Part shown: positions 7,109 through 14,391 of the stretch, piece by piece | How the letters are laid out: the number at the start of each line of letters is the position of its first letter | Position numbering within the stretch: the stretch's first letter is position 1 | Assembly (NCBI GenBank): GCA_934675115.1 | Contig: CAKUPH010000019.1 | Location: 1 to 30,601 of the forward strand | Direction: 5' to 3' | DNA: 30,601 nt | Source: an uncultured Oscillospiraceae bacterium | GTDB lineage: Bacteria; Bacillota; Clostridia; Oscillospirales; Oscillospiraceae | Notes under the pieces: model-generated | The model's database searches: none | Seen by the model: the letters and a program-made list of their open reading frames with translations, nothing else | Told to the model about the DNA's origin: nothing | Program-made: the position numbers and the translations under genes

Positions 7109-8047
7109 TCACTTTTCTCCGAGCTCCATCCGGGTGTACAGGCCGTTTTCGTCGCAGCTGACCTGCACCCGCACCGCCCGGTAGATCCCGTTGGCCCCAA
7201 AGCCCTTCCGGGCGATGCAGACCAGCTGTCCCGGCTCCGCGAGGAAGCCGCCCGCCGCCGTCAGGGTGCACCGCACAAGGCCGCTGCGGGACGCCCGGAG
7301 CTGATAGTCCCCGGTGTACCGCATGGCCGCCGTCCCCGTGGTGTTGGGGACGGTGACCACCCGTCTCGCCCGGCCGCCCTGAGCAATAAACGCCCCGTCC
7401 GTCACGCTCTGTTGGCCCCCCGCCGTTCTCCGCCGGACGATCACCTCGCTGAGCACGCCGTAGCGATCCCGCCGGTATTCCAGCGCGGACACCGGCGTTT
7501 TATCGTCTACCACCAGCGTCTCTCCGTCCTCAGGCGGGTCCATGAGCAGCCGCCCCCGCCGGTCGAACCGGGGCTCCACACCGTTGTAGTATTCCATGAA
7601 CTCCCGCACCGCGCTCCACTCGCTGGTACCGCTGGTGATGTAAAAGCTGCGCACGCCCTTGAGGCTCCCGCCGCCTACCGTCTCGATGCCGTAGGGCGTG
7701 ATGTGGTCCGCCGCGATGTCCACCGCCGTGGCCGTCTGGTACTCCGCCGGCAGCGCCTCGTTGTCCAGCAGCAGCGCCGCCATCCCCCGGCCGGACAGCT
7801 CCAGCCGCCCGCCCTTGGCGTCCAGCACGCAGGCGTACTCGTCCACCACGCCGGTGAACACCCGCTCTCCCTCGTGCTCGGCGTAAAACCGGCAGGCGTC
7901 CGCCAGCTCAAGCTCCTGCCCCATGTCCCACAGGCAGGTGACCTCATAGCTGTCGCAGGGCGTCCCCGCGCCGTAGTTGAAGGTCCACTTCACCACGGTG
8001 GGCAGGGAAATGACCTTCCCCGCTCCCGTCGTCACCCAGCACTTCAT
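7109..8047 (-). CDS. XkdQ-like tail hub protein
   Basis: A 312-residue protein that resembles the XkdQ/gpD hub group. It starts with MKCWVTTGAGKVISL, and a central segment with FMEYYNGVEPRFDRRGRL is typical. These proteins form the central hub at the tip of the tail tube. ATG 8047 overlaps the upstream stop as ATGA (8047-8044). A longer frame to 8158 runs inside the LysM gene and is rejected. Function is inferred from position and general resemblance. Confidence 0.8.
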   Translation of the reverse strand: MKCWVTTGAGKVISLPTVVKWTFNYGAGTPCDSYEVTCLWDMGQELELADACRFYAEHEGERVFTGVVDEYACVLDAKGGRLELSGRGMAALLLDNEALPAEYQTATAVDIAADHITPYGIETVGGGSLKGVRSFYITSGTSEWSAVREFMEYYNGVEPRFDRRGRLLMDPPEDGETLVVDDKTPVSALEYRRDRYGVLSEVIVRRRTAGGQQSVTDGAFIAQGGRARRVVTVPNTTGTAAMRYTGDYQLRASRSGLVRCTLTAAGGFLAEPGQLVCIARKGFGANGIYRAVRVQVSCDENGLYTRMELGEK

Positions 8048-8619
8048 CCGCTCACCCGCACCCTTTCTCCCGGCCGGATGAGGTTCGGGTTCTTGATCTG
8101 CGGGTTCCACTGGATGATGGCGGACAGGCTCACGCCGTATCTGTTGGCGATGGCCCACAGCGTGTCCCCCCGCGCCACGGTGTGGTACGCCGCCTGCCCG
8201 CCGCCTTCCGTCCCGCCGGATGGGGCGGCAGCGCCGTTGGCCCGCTCCTCCAGCTTGTCCGTCAGGCCGGAGTACACTTCCCAGAACTCAAAGGAGTACC
8301 GCACGTAGTCGCTCCGGGGCTCCTGCCGCAGCTCCAGCCCCACGAACCACGCCGTGGCCGCCACCCACACCGGGTGAACCAGCACGCCGGGGGTCTCCTC
8401 GTAAAAAATACTGGCCAGCTCCTTGAATTTGTCGTAGGCTCCCTCGCCCACGAACTCGCCCTCGCCCCGGAGCACCCGTCTCGTCTGCCCGAGGCTCTGG
8501 AGATAGTGCCGCCCGAAGGGCACCTTGTAGTTTGCCATCTTCCGCTCAAAGGTGATGGTGTATACCCTCGGATTGTGGGGCCATACAAAGCCCTTGAATG
8601 TCATCGGCGCAAGATTCAT
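8044..8619 (-). CDS. LysM-domain tail protein (XkdP-like)
   Basis: A 191-residue protein. The N-terminal ~120 residues (MTFKGFVWPHNPRVY onward, with PFGRHYLQSLG and FYEETPG) match the XkdP / gp53-like segment of contractile phages. A Gly/Ala-rich linker leads to a C-terminal LysM domain (about 145-190: YHTVARGDTLWAIANRYGV...NPNLIRPGERV). LysM modules bind peptidoglycan, but in this protein class the domain is thought to attach the hub to the tail rather than to degrade cell wall. Start ATG 8619 with GAGGG upstream. Confidence 0.88.
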   Translation of the reverse strand: MNLAPMTFKGFVWPHNPRVYTITFERKMANYKVPFGRHYLQSLGQTRRVLRGEGEFVGEGAYDKFKELASIFYEETPGVLVHPVWVAATAWFVGLELRQEPRSDYVRYSFEFWEVYSGLTDKLEERANGAAAPSGGTEGGGQAAYHTVARGDTLWAIANRYGVSLSAIIQWNPQIKNPNLIRPGERVRVSG

Positions 8620-8634
8620 GCCGCTCCCCCTCGC

Positions 8635-9198
8635 TCAATACAGTTCCATGCCGCCGTCGTACCGGCGGCTGTCCCGGCGCACCGCCCGGTCCAGCTCGTC
8701 CACCGTCAGGCTGCCGGTCCCGGCGGTCATCCGCTCCGTCACCGCCGCCCCGGCGGCGGGAGCGGCGGTGGTCTGCGCGCTCCGGATGCCCCGGGCCGCG
8801 CCGCGGTACAGCTCAAGCGTCCCCCACGCTCCGCTGTCCGCCGCCCGGACCCCCGCAAGCTCCATTTTTGCCGCTTCGCGGCGCACCCGGACAAGGCCCG
8901 TCACGTCCCCGCTCCGGTCTGCCGCCGACGCGGCCGGCTCCCATTCCTCCGCCGTCGCTTCCTCCGGCAAAGCCGCTTCGCTCCCCCGCTGGCGGAGCGG
9001 CTCCGCCGCGTTTTTCCCGGCCAGCTCATCCCGGGGGCCGGGCCTGTCCTCCCGGCCCCCCGCGTCCTCCTGACGTTCTGCGGCCCCCGGCCCCTCCGGT
9101 ATGCGCGGGGCCGCCGTCAGTTCTCTCCAGCCGTCCGTCTCCTCCGGCTCCTCGTCCTCTTCCATCTCGTCCAGAAGCTCCTCCAGCAGGTCGGTCAT
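8635..9198 (-). CDS. Short acidic protein at the tape-measure position
   Basis: A 187-residue protein located exactly where contractile phages carry the tape measure gene, between the chaperone and the LysM protein. The first 20 residues are almost all acidic or Leu (MTDLLEELLDEMEEDEE). A Pro/Glu/Arg-rich low-complexity linker follows, then a helical C-terminus ending RRYDGGMELY. There are no membrane segments or long coiled coil like those of normal tape measures, which are usually several hundred to over a thousand residues. ATG 9198 overlaps the preceding stop as ATGA. It may be a true mini tape measure, an internal deletion of one, or an unrelated tail protein; I do not recognise a family with certainty. 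Confidence 0.7.
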   Translation of the reverse strand: MTDLLEELLDEMEEDEEPEETDGWRELTAAPRIPEGPGAAERQEDAGGREDRPGPRDELAGKNAAEPLRQRGSEAALPEEATAEEWEPAASAADRSGDVTGLVRVRREAAKMELAGVRAADSGAWGTLELYRGAARGIRSAQTTAAPAAGAAVTERMTAGTGSLTVDELDRAVRRDSRRYDGGMELY

Positions 9199-9482
9199 CC
9201 TTCGCCCTCCTTCAGTCTCTCAAACCGGGCGGCGTCGAACCCGCCGTTCCAGCCGAAGCTCTCCCGCTCCCGTCCGCATACGGGGCAGGGCTCCCGCTCC
9301 GCCCGCCCCCGGCATTCGGGGCACAGCCGGTCAAGCTCCTCCTCGCCGTCCAGCGCCAGATTCAGGGCGCACCACAGGTAGTCCCGGCCGGTCATCGCCC
9401 GCGCCCGTTCCTCGGTGGGCAGCGCCCGAAAAGCGTAGAGCACGCGCCAGCGAAGGCGCTCATCAGGCGCGTGCCCCAAGCT
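9195..9482 (-). CDS. -1 frameshift extension of the tail assembly chaperone (G-T type), zinc-ribbon-like
   Basis: This frame has no good start of its own; a TTG at 9479 lies only three bases after the slippery run. It is probably translated when ribosomes slip back one base at the A-AAA-AAA run (9488-9482) of the upstream chaperone frame, giving a 209-residue fusion: 114 residues of chaperone plus 95 from here (SLGHAPDERLRW...). The extension has a basic/hydrophobic helix region and then CPEC...CPVC (C-x2-C twice), a likely zinc-binding knuckle. In lambda and Mu-like phages the longer G-T product helps load tube subunits on the tape measure. The end overlaps the next gene by ATGA. Confidence 0.8.
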   Translation of the reverse strand, partial: SLGHAPDERLRWRVLYAFRALPTEERARAMTGRDYLWCALNLALDGEEELDRLCPECRGRAEREPCPVCGRERESFGWNGGFDAARFERLKEGEG

Positions 9483-9823
9483 TTTTTTAGCGTCTCGATC
9501 TCCTCCGCGCCGTCGGCGGGGGACGGGTTGACCTCCCGGTCAAACCGCCGCCAGATCTTGGACAGCTCCGCGATCTCCTCCACCCGCAGCCGCTCCAGCA
9601 CCTCCCGGCCCGAAGCGAACCGCGGCCCTCCGTCCTGTTCCAGCGCCCTTGCCAGCAGGCAGGCGTTGGCGCACAGCGCCCGCTCCCGGTGGTCCGCCGC
9701 AAGGTCCGCCGCCTCCCGCCGGGCTTCCAGCACCTCCATGGCCGTCAGCAGGCGCAGCCGCCGTCCCCCGCCCAGCTCCATGGTCCGCGGCCCCGCCGTC
9801 ATGTTCAGCATCCGGTCCGCCAT
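9392..9823 (-). CDS. Tail assembly chaperone (XkdN-like), short product
   Basis: A 143-residue protein placed directly after the tail tube gene, the standard place for tail assembly chaperones. Residues 1-114 are helical and well-formed (MADRMLNMTAG..., LTAMEVLEARREA). The last 29 residues, after the slippery run, read like out-of-frame GC-rich coding and serve only to end the short product. ATG 9823 begins 4 bp after the tube stop. Together with the -1 frame it forms the two-product chaperone system common in long-tailed phages. Confidence 0.83.
   Translation of the reverse strand: MADRMLNMTAGPRTMELGGGRRLRLLTAMEVLEARREAADLAADHRERALCANACLLARALEQDGGPRFASGREVLERLRVEEIAELSKIWRRFDREVNPSPADGAEEIETLKKAWGTRLMSAFAGACSTLFGRCPPRNGRGR
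9440..9506 (-). promoter_or_regulatory. Programmed -1 ribosomal frameshift signal
   Basis: Three elements in the expected order on the minus strand. First, a Shine-Dalgarno-like GGAGGA at 9506-9501, 12 nt upstream of the slip site. Second, a slippery heptamer A-AAA-AAA (9488-9482) in the correct phase of the chaperone frame (codons CTA AAA AAA). Third, after a 7-nt spacer, a hairpin of nine GC-rich base pairs (arms 9474-9466 and 9448-9440, 17-nt loop). This is the same layout as the dnaX frameshift signal of E. coli. Confidence 0.85.
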
Positions 9824-9827
9824 GGCC

Positions 9828-10223
9828 TTATGCCTTCACTTCGATGCGGCGGCGCGCCACCACGGTGAGCTTTTCCGCCACCATGTCGCCCAGCTTGGCG
9901 CTCTCCTGAATGGCGCTCCACTGGCAGCCGGAATAGATGACCTTCCGGTCGGGCTTGCAGATGACCAGCGAAAAATCCTTCATGCCGTAAAAATCCAGCC
10001 CGTCGGCAATGGCGCTGTCCGTGGCGTACAGCCGCGTCAGCTCGATCACGTGGTTCTGCGGCCCCTGAATGGTTGCCACCGGCTCGTCCTCGCCGAAGGC
10101 CTCCACCGCCGTGCTGGTCCGGGTGGCCTTGCAGGCGTAGCTCTGCACCACCGCCACCTTTTTTCCGTCCAGCTCAAGGTAGATGTCGCTGCTGGTGGGA
10201 AAGCCCGTCATATTCATGCTCAT
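9828..10223 (-). CDS. Tail tube protein (XkdM-like)
   Basis: A 131-residue protein following the sheath, the place of the inner tail tube in contractile phages. The segments GFPTSSDIYLELDGKK and RRRIEVKA fit the XkdM group of tube proteins, which form stacked hexamers through which DNA passes. Start ATG 10223 with GAGGAG upstream. Confidence 0.86.
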   Translation of the reverse strand: MSMNMTGFPTSSDIYLELDGKKVAVVQSYACKATRTSTAVEAFGEDEPVATIQGPQNHVIELTRLYATDSAIADGLDFYGMKDFSLVICKPDRKVIYSGCQWSAIQESAKLGDMVAEKLTVVARRRIEVKA

Positions 10224-10236
10224 GTCCCGTCTCCTC

Positions 10237-11283
10237 TCACACCGTGATGTGGGCGGACAGCCAGATCTGGTTCAGCCCGTGGGCCACCGTGAAGGAAAAC
10301 TCCACAAGGCACACCGTCGGGTCGCTGTCCAGCGCCTGCACCGTCACGTCCTCATATCCGTCGATGATCTCCCGGCTCACCCGGTCCTCCAGCTCCACGA
10401 TGACCTGCGAGAGGATGGCCCCTCTGGTCTGGGCAGTGTTCTTGGCCCGGGTGAATCTGGCCCGCAGGGCCTGCCGGATGCCGGGGATCACCTCGTCCAC
10501 CACCAGAATGGTGGTCAGATCCAGCCACGTGCCGTCCGCCGCGCCGCCGGTGGTGGTCCGGGTGGTGACGCCCCGCACCACCGAGATCTCCCCCGCAAGG
10601 CTCTCCAGCGCCGTGACGCCGCCGCTCACCAGCTGGTCGATCTCATTGTCGGAATAGCTGTAGTCAAGGCCCCGCAGGCCCTCCAGCACCGCGCCGCCCA
10701 GCGGCACGGCGGGGTCGCTCTGCCCGGCGATAAGACCCGCCACCGCCGCGGCGCACTCCGCGCCGCCGACGGTCTCGCCGTCGCTGTTCAGCCCGCCGGG
10801 GGCCACCAGCACCACCCGCTCGCTGTTGAGCTTGCCCGCCCGGGCCACGAGGGCCGTAACGCCCTCGTCCGTGCCGCCGCACACCACGGCGATGCGCTCC
10901 TGCCGCGCCTCGGAGCAGGCTTTGACGCTATCCCGCAGCGTCTGCTGCACCGCCACGTCCTCGCTGTCGCAGCATACCGCCGCGATGTTTTCCAGCTCCG
11001 CCGCCGTCTGGAACGCGGCGGTGTACGTCTCCCCGGCGGGGATGCCGTAGACCGCCCCCGCGCCGTTTTTCAGCGCCAGCCGCGCAAGCTCGGTGATCTT
11101 CGTACTGCCGCAGTCGCTCACCGCCTGAGCGTAGCTGTACCAGACGTAGCTCTTCGTGCCGTCGCCGCCGTCCATGGCCGCCACGACGGCCACCGCCCTG
11201 CCGCCCGCTCTGGCGGAGGTGATGCCCGACGCGTCGTAGGCCGAGTACACTCCCGGCCGCTTATGATTGGTGATCGCGCTCAT
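10237..11283 (-). CDS. Contractile tail sheath protein (XkdK-like)
   Basis: A 348-residue sheath subunit. It begins MSAITNHKRPGVYSAYDAS, the family's N-terminal signature, and has the C-terminal region with ARFTRAKNTAQTRG and a final strand that hooks neighbouring subunits. The length is short compared with ~450 residues in PBSX, showing a compact form lacking surface domains. ATG 11283 overlaps the upstream stop as ATGA (11283-11280). It proves the tail is of the contractile type. Confidence 0.93.
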   Translation of the reverse strand: MSAITNHKRPGVYSAYDASGITSARAGGRAVAVVAAMDGGDGTKSYVWYSYAQAVSDCGSTKITELARLALKNGAGAVYGIPAGETYTAAFQTAAELENIAAVCCDSEDVAVQQTLRDSVKACSEARQERIAVVCGGTDEGVTALVARAGKLNSERVVLVAPGGLNSDGETVGGAECAAAVAGLIAGQSDPAVPLGGAVLEGLRGLDYSYSDNEIDQLVSGGVTALESLAGEISVVRGVTTRTTTGGAADGTWLDLTTILVVDEVIPGIRQALRARFTRAKNTAQTRGAILSQVIVELEDRVSREIIDGYEDVTVQALDSDPTVCLVEFSFTVAHGLNQIWLSAHITV

Positions 11284-11777
11284 TTCTGTTTCCCCCTCAC
11301 TTCAATGTCCACAAATGCGCCGCCCTCCCGGGCCGCCGCCGTCAGCCAGCCCCGGCATATGCATTTTACCGGCAGGCGGTACAGTCCCCGGCTTTCCAGA
11401 AACTCCGCCTGCCCGCTCTCCAACTCCAGCACCGTAAGGCCCGCCGCCCCCTGTCCGGCCAGCTCCTCCGCCAGCCGCTCCATGATCTCCCGTGCGGCGC
11501 TCTCGCCGCCGTCCCGGGGGGCGTAGATGTCGAGGGCCAGTGTCAGCTCCGCCGCCCGGCCGTACAGCTCCTCCTCGGTGCCGTCCGCCGCCGTCCGGCG
11601 GCCCAGATAGTCCCGGAACCCCTCGGGGGCGCACACCACTTTGGCCAGCGACACCGCCGCCACCGGCTCCGTCCGCCGCACCTGCCGCTCCGGCTCATAG
11701 GCAGCCACGGCCGGGATCCCGGCCCTGTTGAGCTGCGCTGTCAACTCCGAGCGCAGTCTGCTCAGCGCCCCCGTCAT
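11280..11777 (-). CDS. Tail completion / head-tail joining protein
   Basis: A 165-residue protein directly upstream of the sheath gene, where PBSX-like phages keep the tail terminator. The region MTGALSRLRSELTAQLNRAG, mid LALDIYAPRDGGESA and late LYRLPVKCICRGWL suggest an alpha/beta tail-terminator fold. The true start is ATG 11777, which overlaps the upstream stop as ATGA (11777-11774); the same frame is open further upstream but that part reads as shadow. Named by position; sequence evidence is moderate. Confidence 0.75.
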   Translation of the reverse strand: MTGALSRLRSELTAQLNRAGIPAVAAYEPERQVRRTEPVAAVSLAKVVCAPEGFRDYLGRRTAADGTEEELYGRAAELTLALDIYAPRDGGESAAREIMERLAEELAGQGAAGLTVLELESGQAEFLESRGLYRLPVKCICRGWLTAAAREGGAFVDIEVRGKQK

Positions 11778-12109
11778 ACAGCGTCCTCCATTCGCCGCTC
11801 CAACGCGGCCCACTGGTGACTCACGCCGTCTCCCAGCGGGATGCCGTGGACGGCCATGACCTCGTACCGCGCGCCGCCGCACTCCAGCCAGCCGCCGTCT
11901 CCCGGCCTTCCCAGCGGCAGCCCCGCAGGGGCAAGGCACAGGAACCGGTCCGTCTCCCCGCTGCCCAGCGCCCACGCGGATACCTGCCATTTTTTCTCCG
12001 TCACCGGCTGCAAAAACGCCCTTCCCGTTCCGGTCACCCCGCCGTCCGCGCCGTAACACGTCACGCTCTGCCCGTACCGCTCCGCAATGGCCTGAAATTC
12101 TTCCTTCAA
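11774..12109 (-). CDS. Head-tail connector / stopper-like protein
   Basis: A 111-residue beta-rich protein in the connector region. Its start is TTG 12109, overlapping the upstream stop as TTGA (12109-12106). The position as second connector gene fits the stopper proteins (XkdH-like) that seal the packaged head. I do not see a diagnostic motif; the function is inferred from gene order. Confidence 0.68.
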   Translation of the reverse strand: MKEEFQAIAERYGQSVTCYGADGGVTGTGRAFLQPVTEKKWQVSAWALGSGETDRFLCLAPAGLPLGRPGDGGWLECGGARYEVMAVHGIPLGDGVSHQWAALERRMEDAV

Positions 12110-12450
12110 CCCCGCACCCCCCGGAATACGAAGTCGTCATCCCGAACGTAGGGCCGCATCAGCGCCCACGCCCGGCTTTCCAGCGTCTTTCCGCCGCCGC
12201 TGTCCTTTTCGATGGTCAGGTCCCCGGCGGAAAACCGCCGCACGCCGCCCCGGCTCTCCTCCAGCGCCGCCAGCGCCAGCCATGCCGCCGCCAGCCTGTA
12301 GGCGTCGGCGCAGTCCTCCGGCCTCACGCCGCCGCGCAGCCTTCGGTCCAGCGTCCGACACGCCTCGCCGCACAGCGTGCCCAGCACCTGCGCCTCTTTT
12401 TCTCCGATCTGCCCCAGACTCTTCGCCAGAGCCAGCACCTCGTCCTCCAT
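12106..12450 (-). CDS. Head-tail connector adaptor protein (gp6/gp15-like)
   Basis: A 114-residue mostly helical protein. It begins MEDEVLALAKSLGQIGEKEA and has the segment YRLAAAWLALAALEE, then a C-terminal strand region. Position as the first small gene after the head proteins and the helical layout match adaptor proteins that dock on the portal. Start ATG 12450, ten bases after the protease stop. Confidence 0.72.
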   Translation of the reverse strand: MEDEVLALAKSLGQIGEKEAQVLGTLCGEACRTLDRRLRGGVRPEDCADAYRLAAAWLALAALEESRGGVRRFSAGDLTIEKDSGGGKTLESRAWALMRPYVRDDDFVFRGVRG

Positions 12451-12459
12451 GCCGTCACC

Positions 12460-13221
12460 TCAGATCAGGAAGGCGCTGTCCGCGCCCGTCTCGTCCCTGC
12501 TGCCGCCCGCGGCCCAGAGCTGGCTCTCCGGCCGGAACAGCTTGTCCGCCTGCGCCTGATAGGCCCGGCGCAGCCCGTCCAGCTCCTCCCGGTCCAGCTT
12601 TGCCGTCACCCGTTCCAGCAGCGTTCTGTCCAGCTCCTTCTCCACAAGGCAGCCCAGCCGCACCACCTCGCGCCGCAGCTCCTTGAGATAGCGGCGGCCC
12701 AGCTCCGCCTCCTGCTCCAGCGTGCCGCCGTCCTTCGCGCCCTTGACCACTCCGGCCTTTTTCTGGGCGGGCACCGCCACGAAGGACCACTCGTAGGCGT
12801 CCTTTGCCCCCAGCAGCACCCCGGCACACAGCTGGCCGTCATAGACCTGCCCCTTTCCATGGCCGCAGCCGCCGCTGCGCATGTCCGCCCCGCAGATGGA
12901 GCACTCCATCCGCTCCACGGAGCAGCCCACGCTGACCTCCCGCTTGATGCCGCCGTCGATCTCGGCGATGAGGCTCTCGTTCTCCGCCGTCCGCATCATG
13001 TAGGCGTAACCCTTGAGATAGCAGTATTCCTGCCCGTCCCGGGTGAGGACGCCCTTCTCCCGCACCAGCTCCGTGCGGTAGATCCGGGCCGTCTGTCCCT
13101 TGGCCGACCACTGGTGGTCAAAGATCCCCGGCGCGCCGGTGAACAGGCCGGCCAGCTCTTCCAGCGTCTCCACGGCGAACCGCTCGCCGTCCCGGTCGAT
13201 ATCGTTGTCGCACAGGCGCAC
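12460..13221 (-). CDS. Prohead protease with C-terminal scaffold-like region; start codon lost or non-standard
   Basis: A protease that would cut the capsid scaffold during head maturation. The likely catalytic His is in GIFDHQW (H36 counting from GTG 13221) and the likely nucleophile Ser in REVSVGC (S97), as in HK97-type prohead proteases (S78). A zinc-knuckle-like segment (CSICG, then CGHGKG) follows, then DAYEWSFVAVPAQ, typical of the clostridial group. The last ~100 residues are charged and helical, like a scaffold domain. GTG 13221 is the first standard start, but conserved-looking sequence (VYTFA) lies just before it in the same frame. ATT at 13239 would restore it (259 residues). The frame is -1 relative to the portal, which runs into it without a stop. 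Confidence 0.85.
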   Translation of the reverse strand: MRLCDNDIDRDGERFAVETLEELAGLFTGAPGIFDHQWSAKGQTARIYRTELVREKGVLTRDGQEYCYLKGYAYMMRTAENESLIAEIDGGIKREVSVGCSVERMECSICGADMRSGGCGHGKGQVYDGQLCAGVLLGAKDAYEWSFVAVPAQKKAGVVKGAKDGGTLEQEAELGRRYLKELRREVVRLGCLVEKELDRTLLERVTAKLDREELDGLRRAYQAQADKLFRPESQLWAAGGSRDETGADSAFLI

Positions 13222-14354
13222 GGCGAAGGTGTAGACAATACCTGAGCCTGACTGCGGTAGAGCAGCGCCTTGGCCTCGTCCACCTCGTCCTGAAGATTGA
13301 TGTCCGCCCAGTCCACCGTCACCCGCGGGTCAAACCCGCGCATCCGGAGCCACAGCTCACAGACACGCTCCATCACCGGCTCCACCGTCCGCCGGATGGC
13401 GGTGATCTCGCTGGTGAGGATGTCCGCCTGCTGGCTGCTCATCCGCTCGGTGGACGACCAGCTCAGCCCCAGCAGGAACGGCGGCACTCCCGTCCGCGCC
13501 ACCAGCTGCTCTAAGATCTGCCGCACCGGCGTCTCGCTGTCCAGCACCGGGTTGTCCGCCCCGATGACCTTGATGTCCACGTCGCCGGAGGCCACGAAGT
13601 CCCGCACCGCGCCGTTCCGGCTCTCCTGCATGGCGGCGGACCACTCCCGGGCCACGGTGCCGCACCGCTCCGCCGCCGTGCCGTCCTGTCCGCCCCGGCA
13701 GATGACGGCGTACCGGGCGTTGCCCATCCGCTCCCAGTTCGTGCCGGTGGCCTGAAATATTTTCAGCAGGATGTCCGCCAGAAACGGCATGGACCGCAGC
13801 AGCGACACGCCGTAGGGGTTCCCCGCCTCCGGCTGGAACGGGGTGAACAGCAGGAGCTCCTGCCGCGGCAGCTCCCGGATCGTTCCGCCCCCGTCCCGGA
13901 CGCACAGCGTCACGTTCAGCGGGTCCTCCCCCTCTTTGATCTCCAGCCGTCCCGGGTCGCCGCACAGCAGGGCGGCGATGCCGCCGCCCCCCTGCTCCGG
14001 CACGATCTCGCCGATGGCCCGGCCGCACACGAACAGGCTGTCCAGATACTGTTCCAGAAAGGACTCCACGCCCCGCTGGCCCCGGCCGGTGGGGACGGTG
14101 CGGAGAAACCGTTCCAGCTCCTCCTGAGCCCGCCCGTCCCGGCATTTCACCAGCACGCCGCCGCACAGCCGCACCAGCTTGACGATGGCCGCGTCCACCA
14201 CCGGCACGGCTTCCCGGATGGCCCGGTACACCGCGATATCCCCCCGGCTCAGCGGCACATAGCCCTCCAGCATCCCGAAGGGGTGCCGTCCCGCCTCCCG
14301 GAGCTGCACCGCTCCAGCCGCGGGCTTTTCACTTTTCTTCGGCCACAGCCGCAC
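12996..14354 (-). CDS. Portal protein (C-terminus out of frame)
   Basis: The dodecameric gate through which DNA enters the head. Start GTG 14354 with GGAGG upstream. Residues 1-371 are portal-like: SSTERMSSQQADILTSEI and TVDWADINLQDEVDEAKALL are typical of the portal C-terminal half. After the codons for YRSQAQ (ending 13242) the frame runs for about 80 more residues as Arg/Ser/Pro-rich shadow sequence over the protease gene, to a stop at 12996. The functional part therefore ends near 13242. Either the natural C-terminus was lost in a small deletion, a frameshift joins it to the protease, or the sequence carries an error. Confidence 0.83.
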   Translation of the reverse strand: MRLWPKKSEKPAAGAVQLREAGRHPFGMLEGYVPLSRGDIAVYRAIREAVPVVDAAIVKLVRLCGGVLVKCRDGRAQEELERFLRTVPTGRGQRGVESFLEQYLDSLFVCGRAIGEIVPEQGGGGIAALLCGDPGRLEIKEGEDPLNVTLCVRDGGGTIRELPRQELLLFTPFQPEAGNPYGVSLLRSMPFLADILLKIFQATGTNWERMGNARYAVICRGGQDGTAAERCGTVAREWSAAMQESRNGAVRDFVASGDVDIKVIGADNPVLDSETPVRQILEQLVARTGVPPFLLGLSWSSTERMSSQQADILTSEITAIRRTVEPVMERVCELWLRMRGFDPRVTVDWADINLQDEVDEAKALLYRSQAQVLSTPSPCACATTISTGTASGSPWRRWKSWPACSPARRGSLTTSGRPRDRRPGSTARSWCGRRASSPGTGRNTAISRVTPT

Positions 14355-14391
14355 TGTGTCCTCCCCCTTTCCTCGGGTCTCTCCGTCTCAC

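Noticed and set aside
12996..13241. The last ~80 residues of the portal frame as a real portal C-terminus.
   Set aside because: Arg/Ser/Pro-rich composition is that of a shadow, while the overlapping frame carries the protease His motif region.
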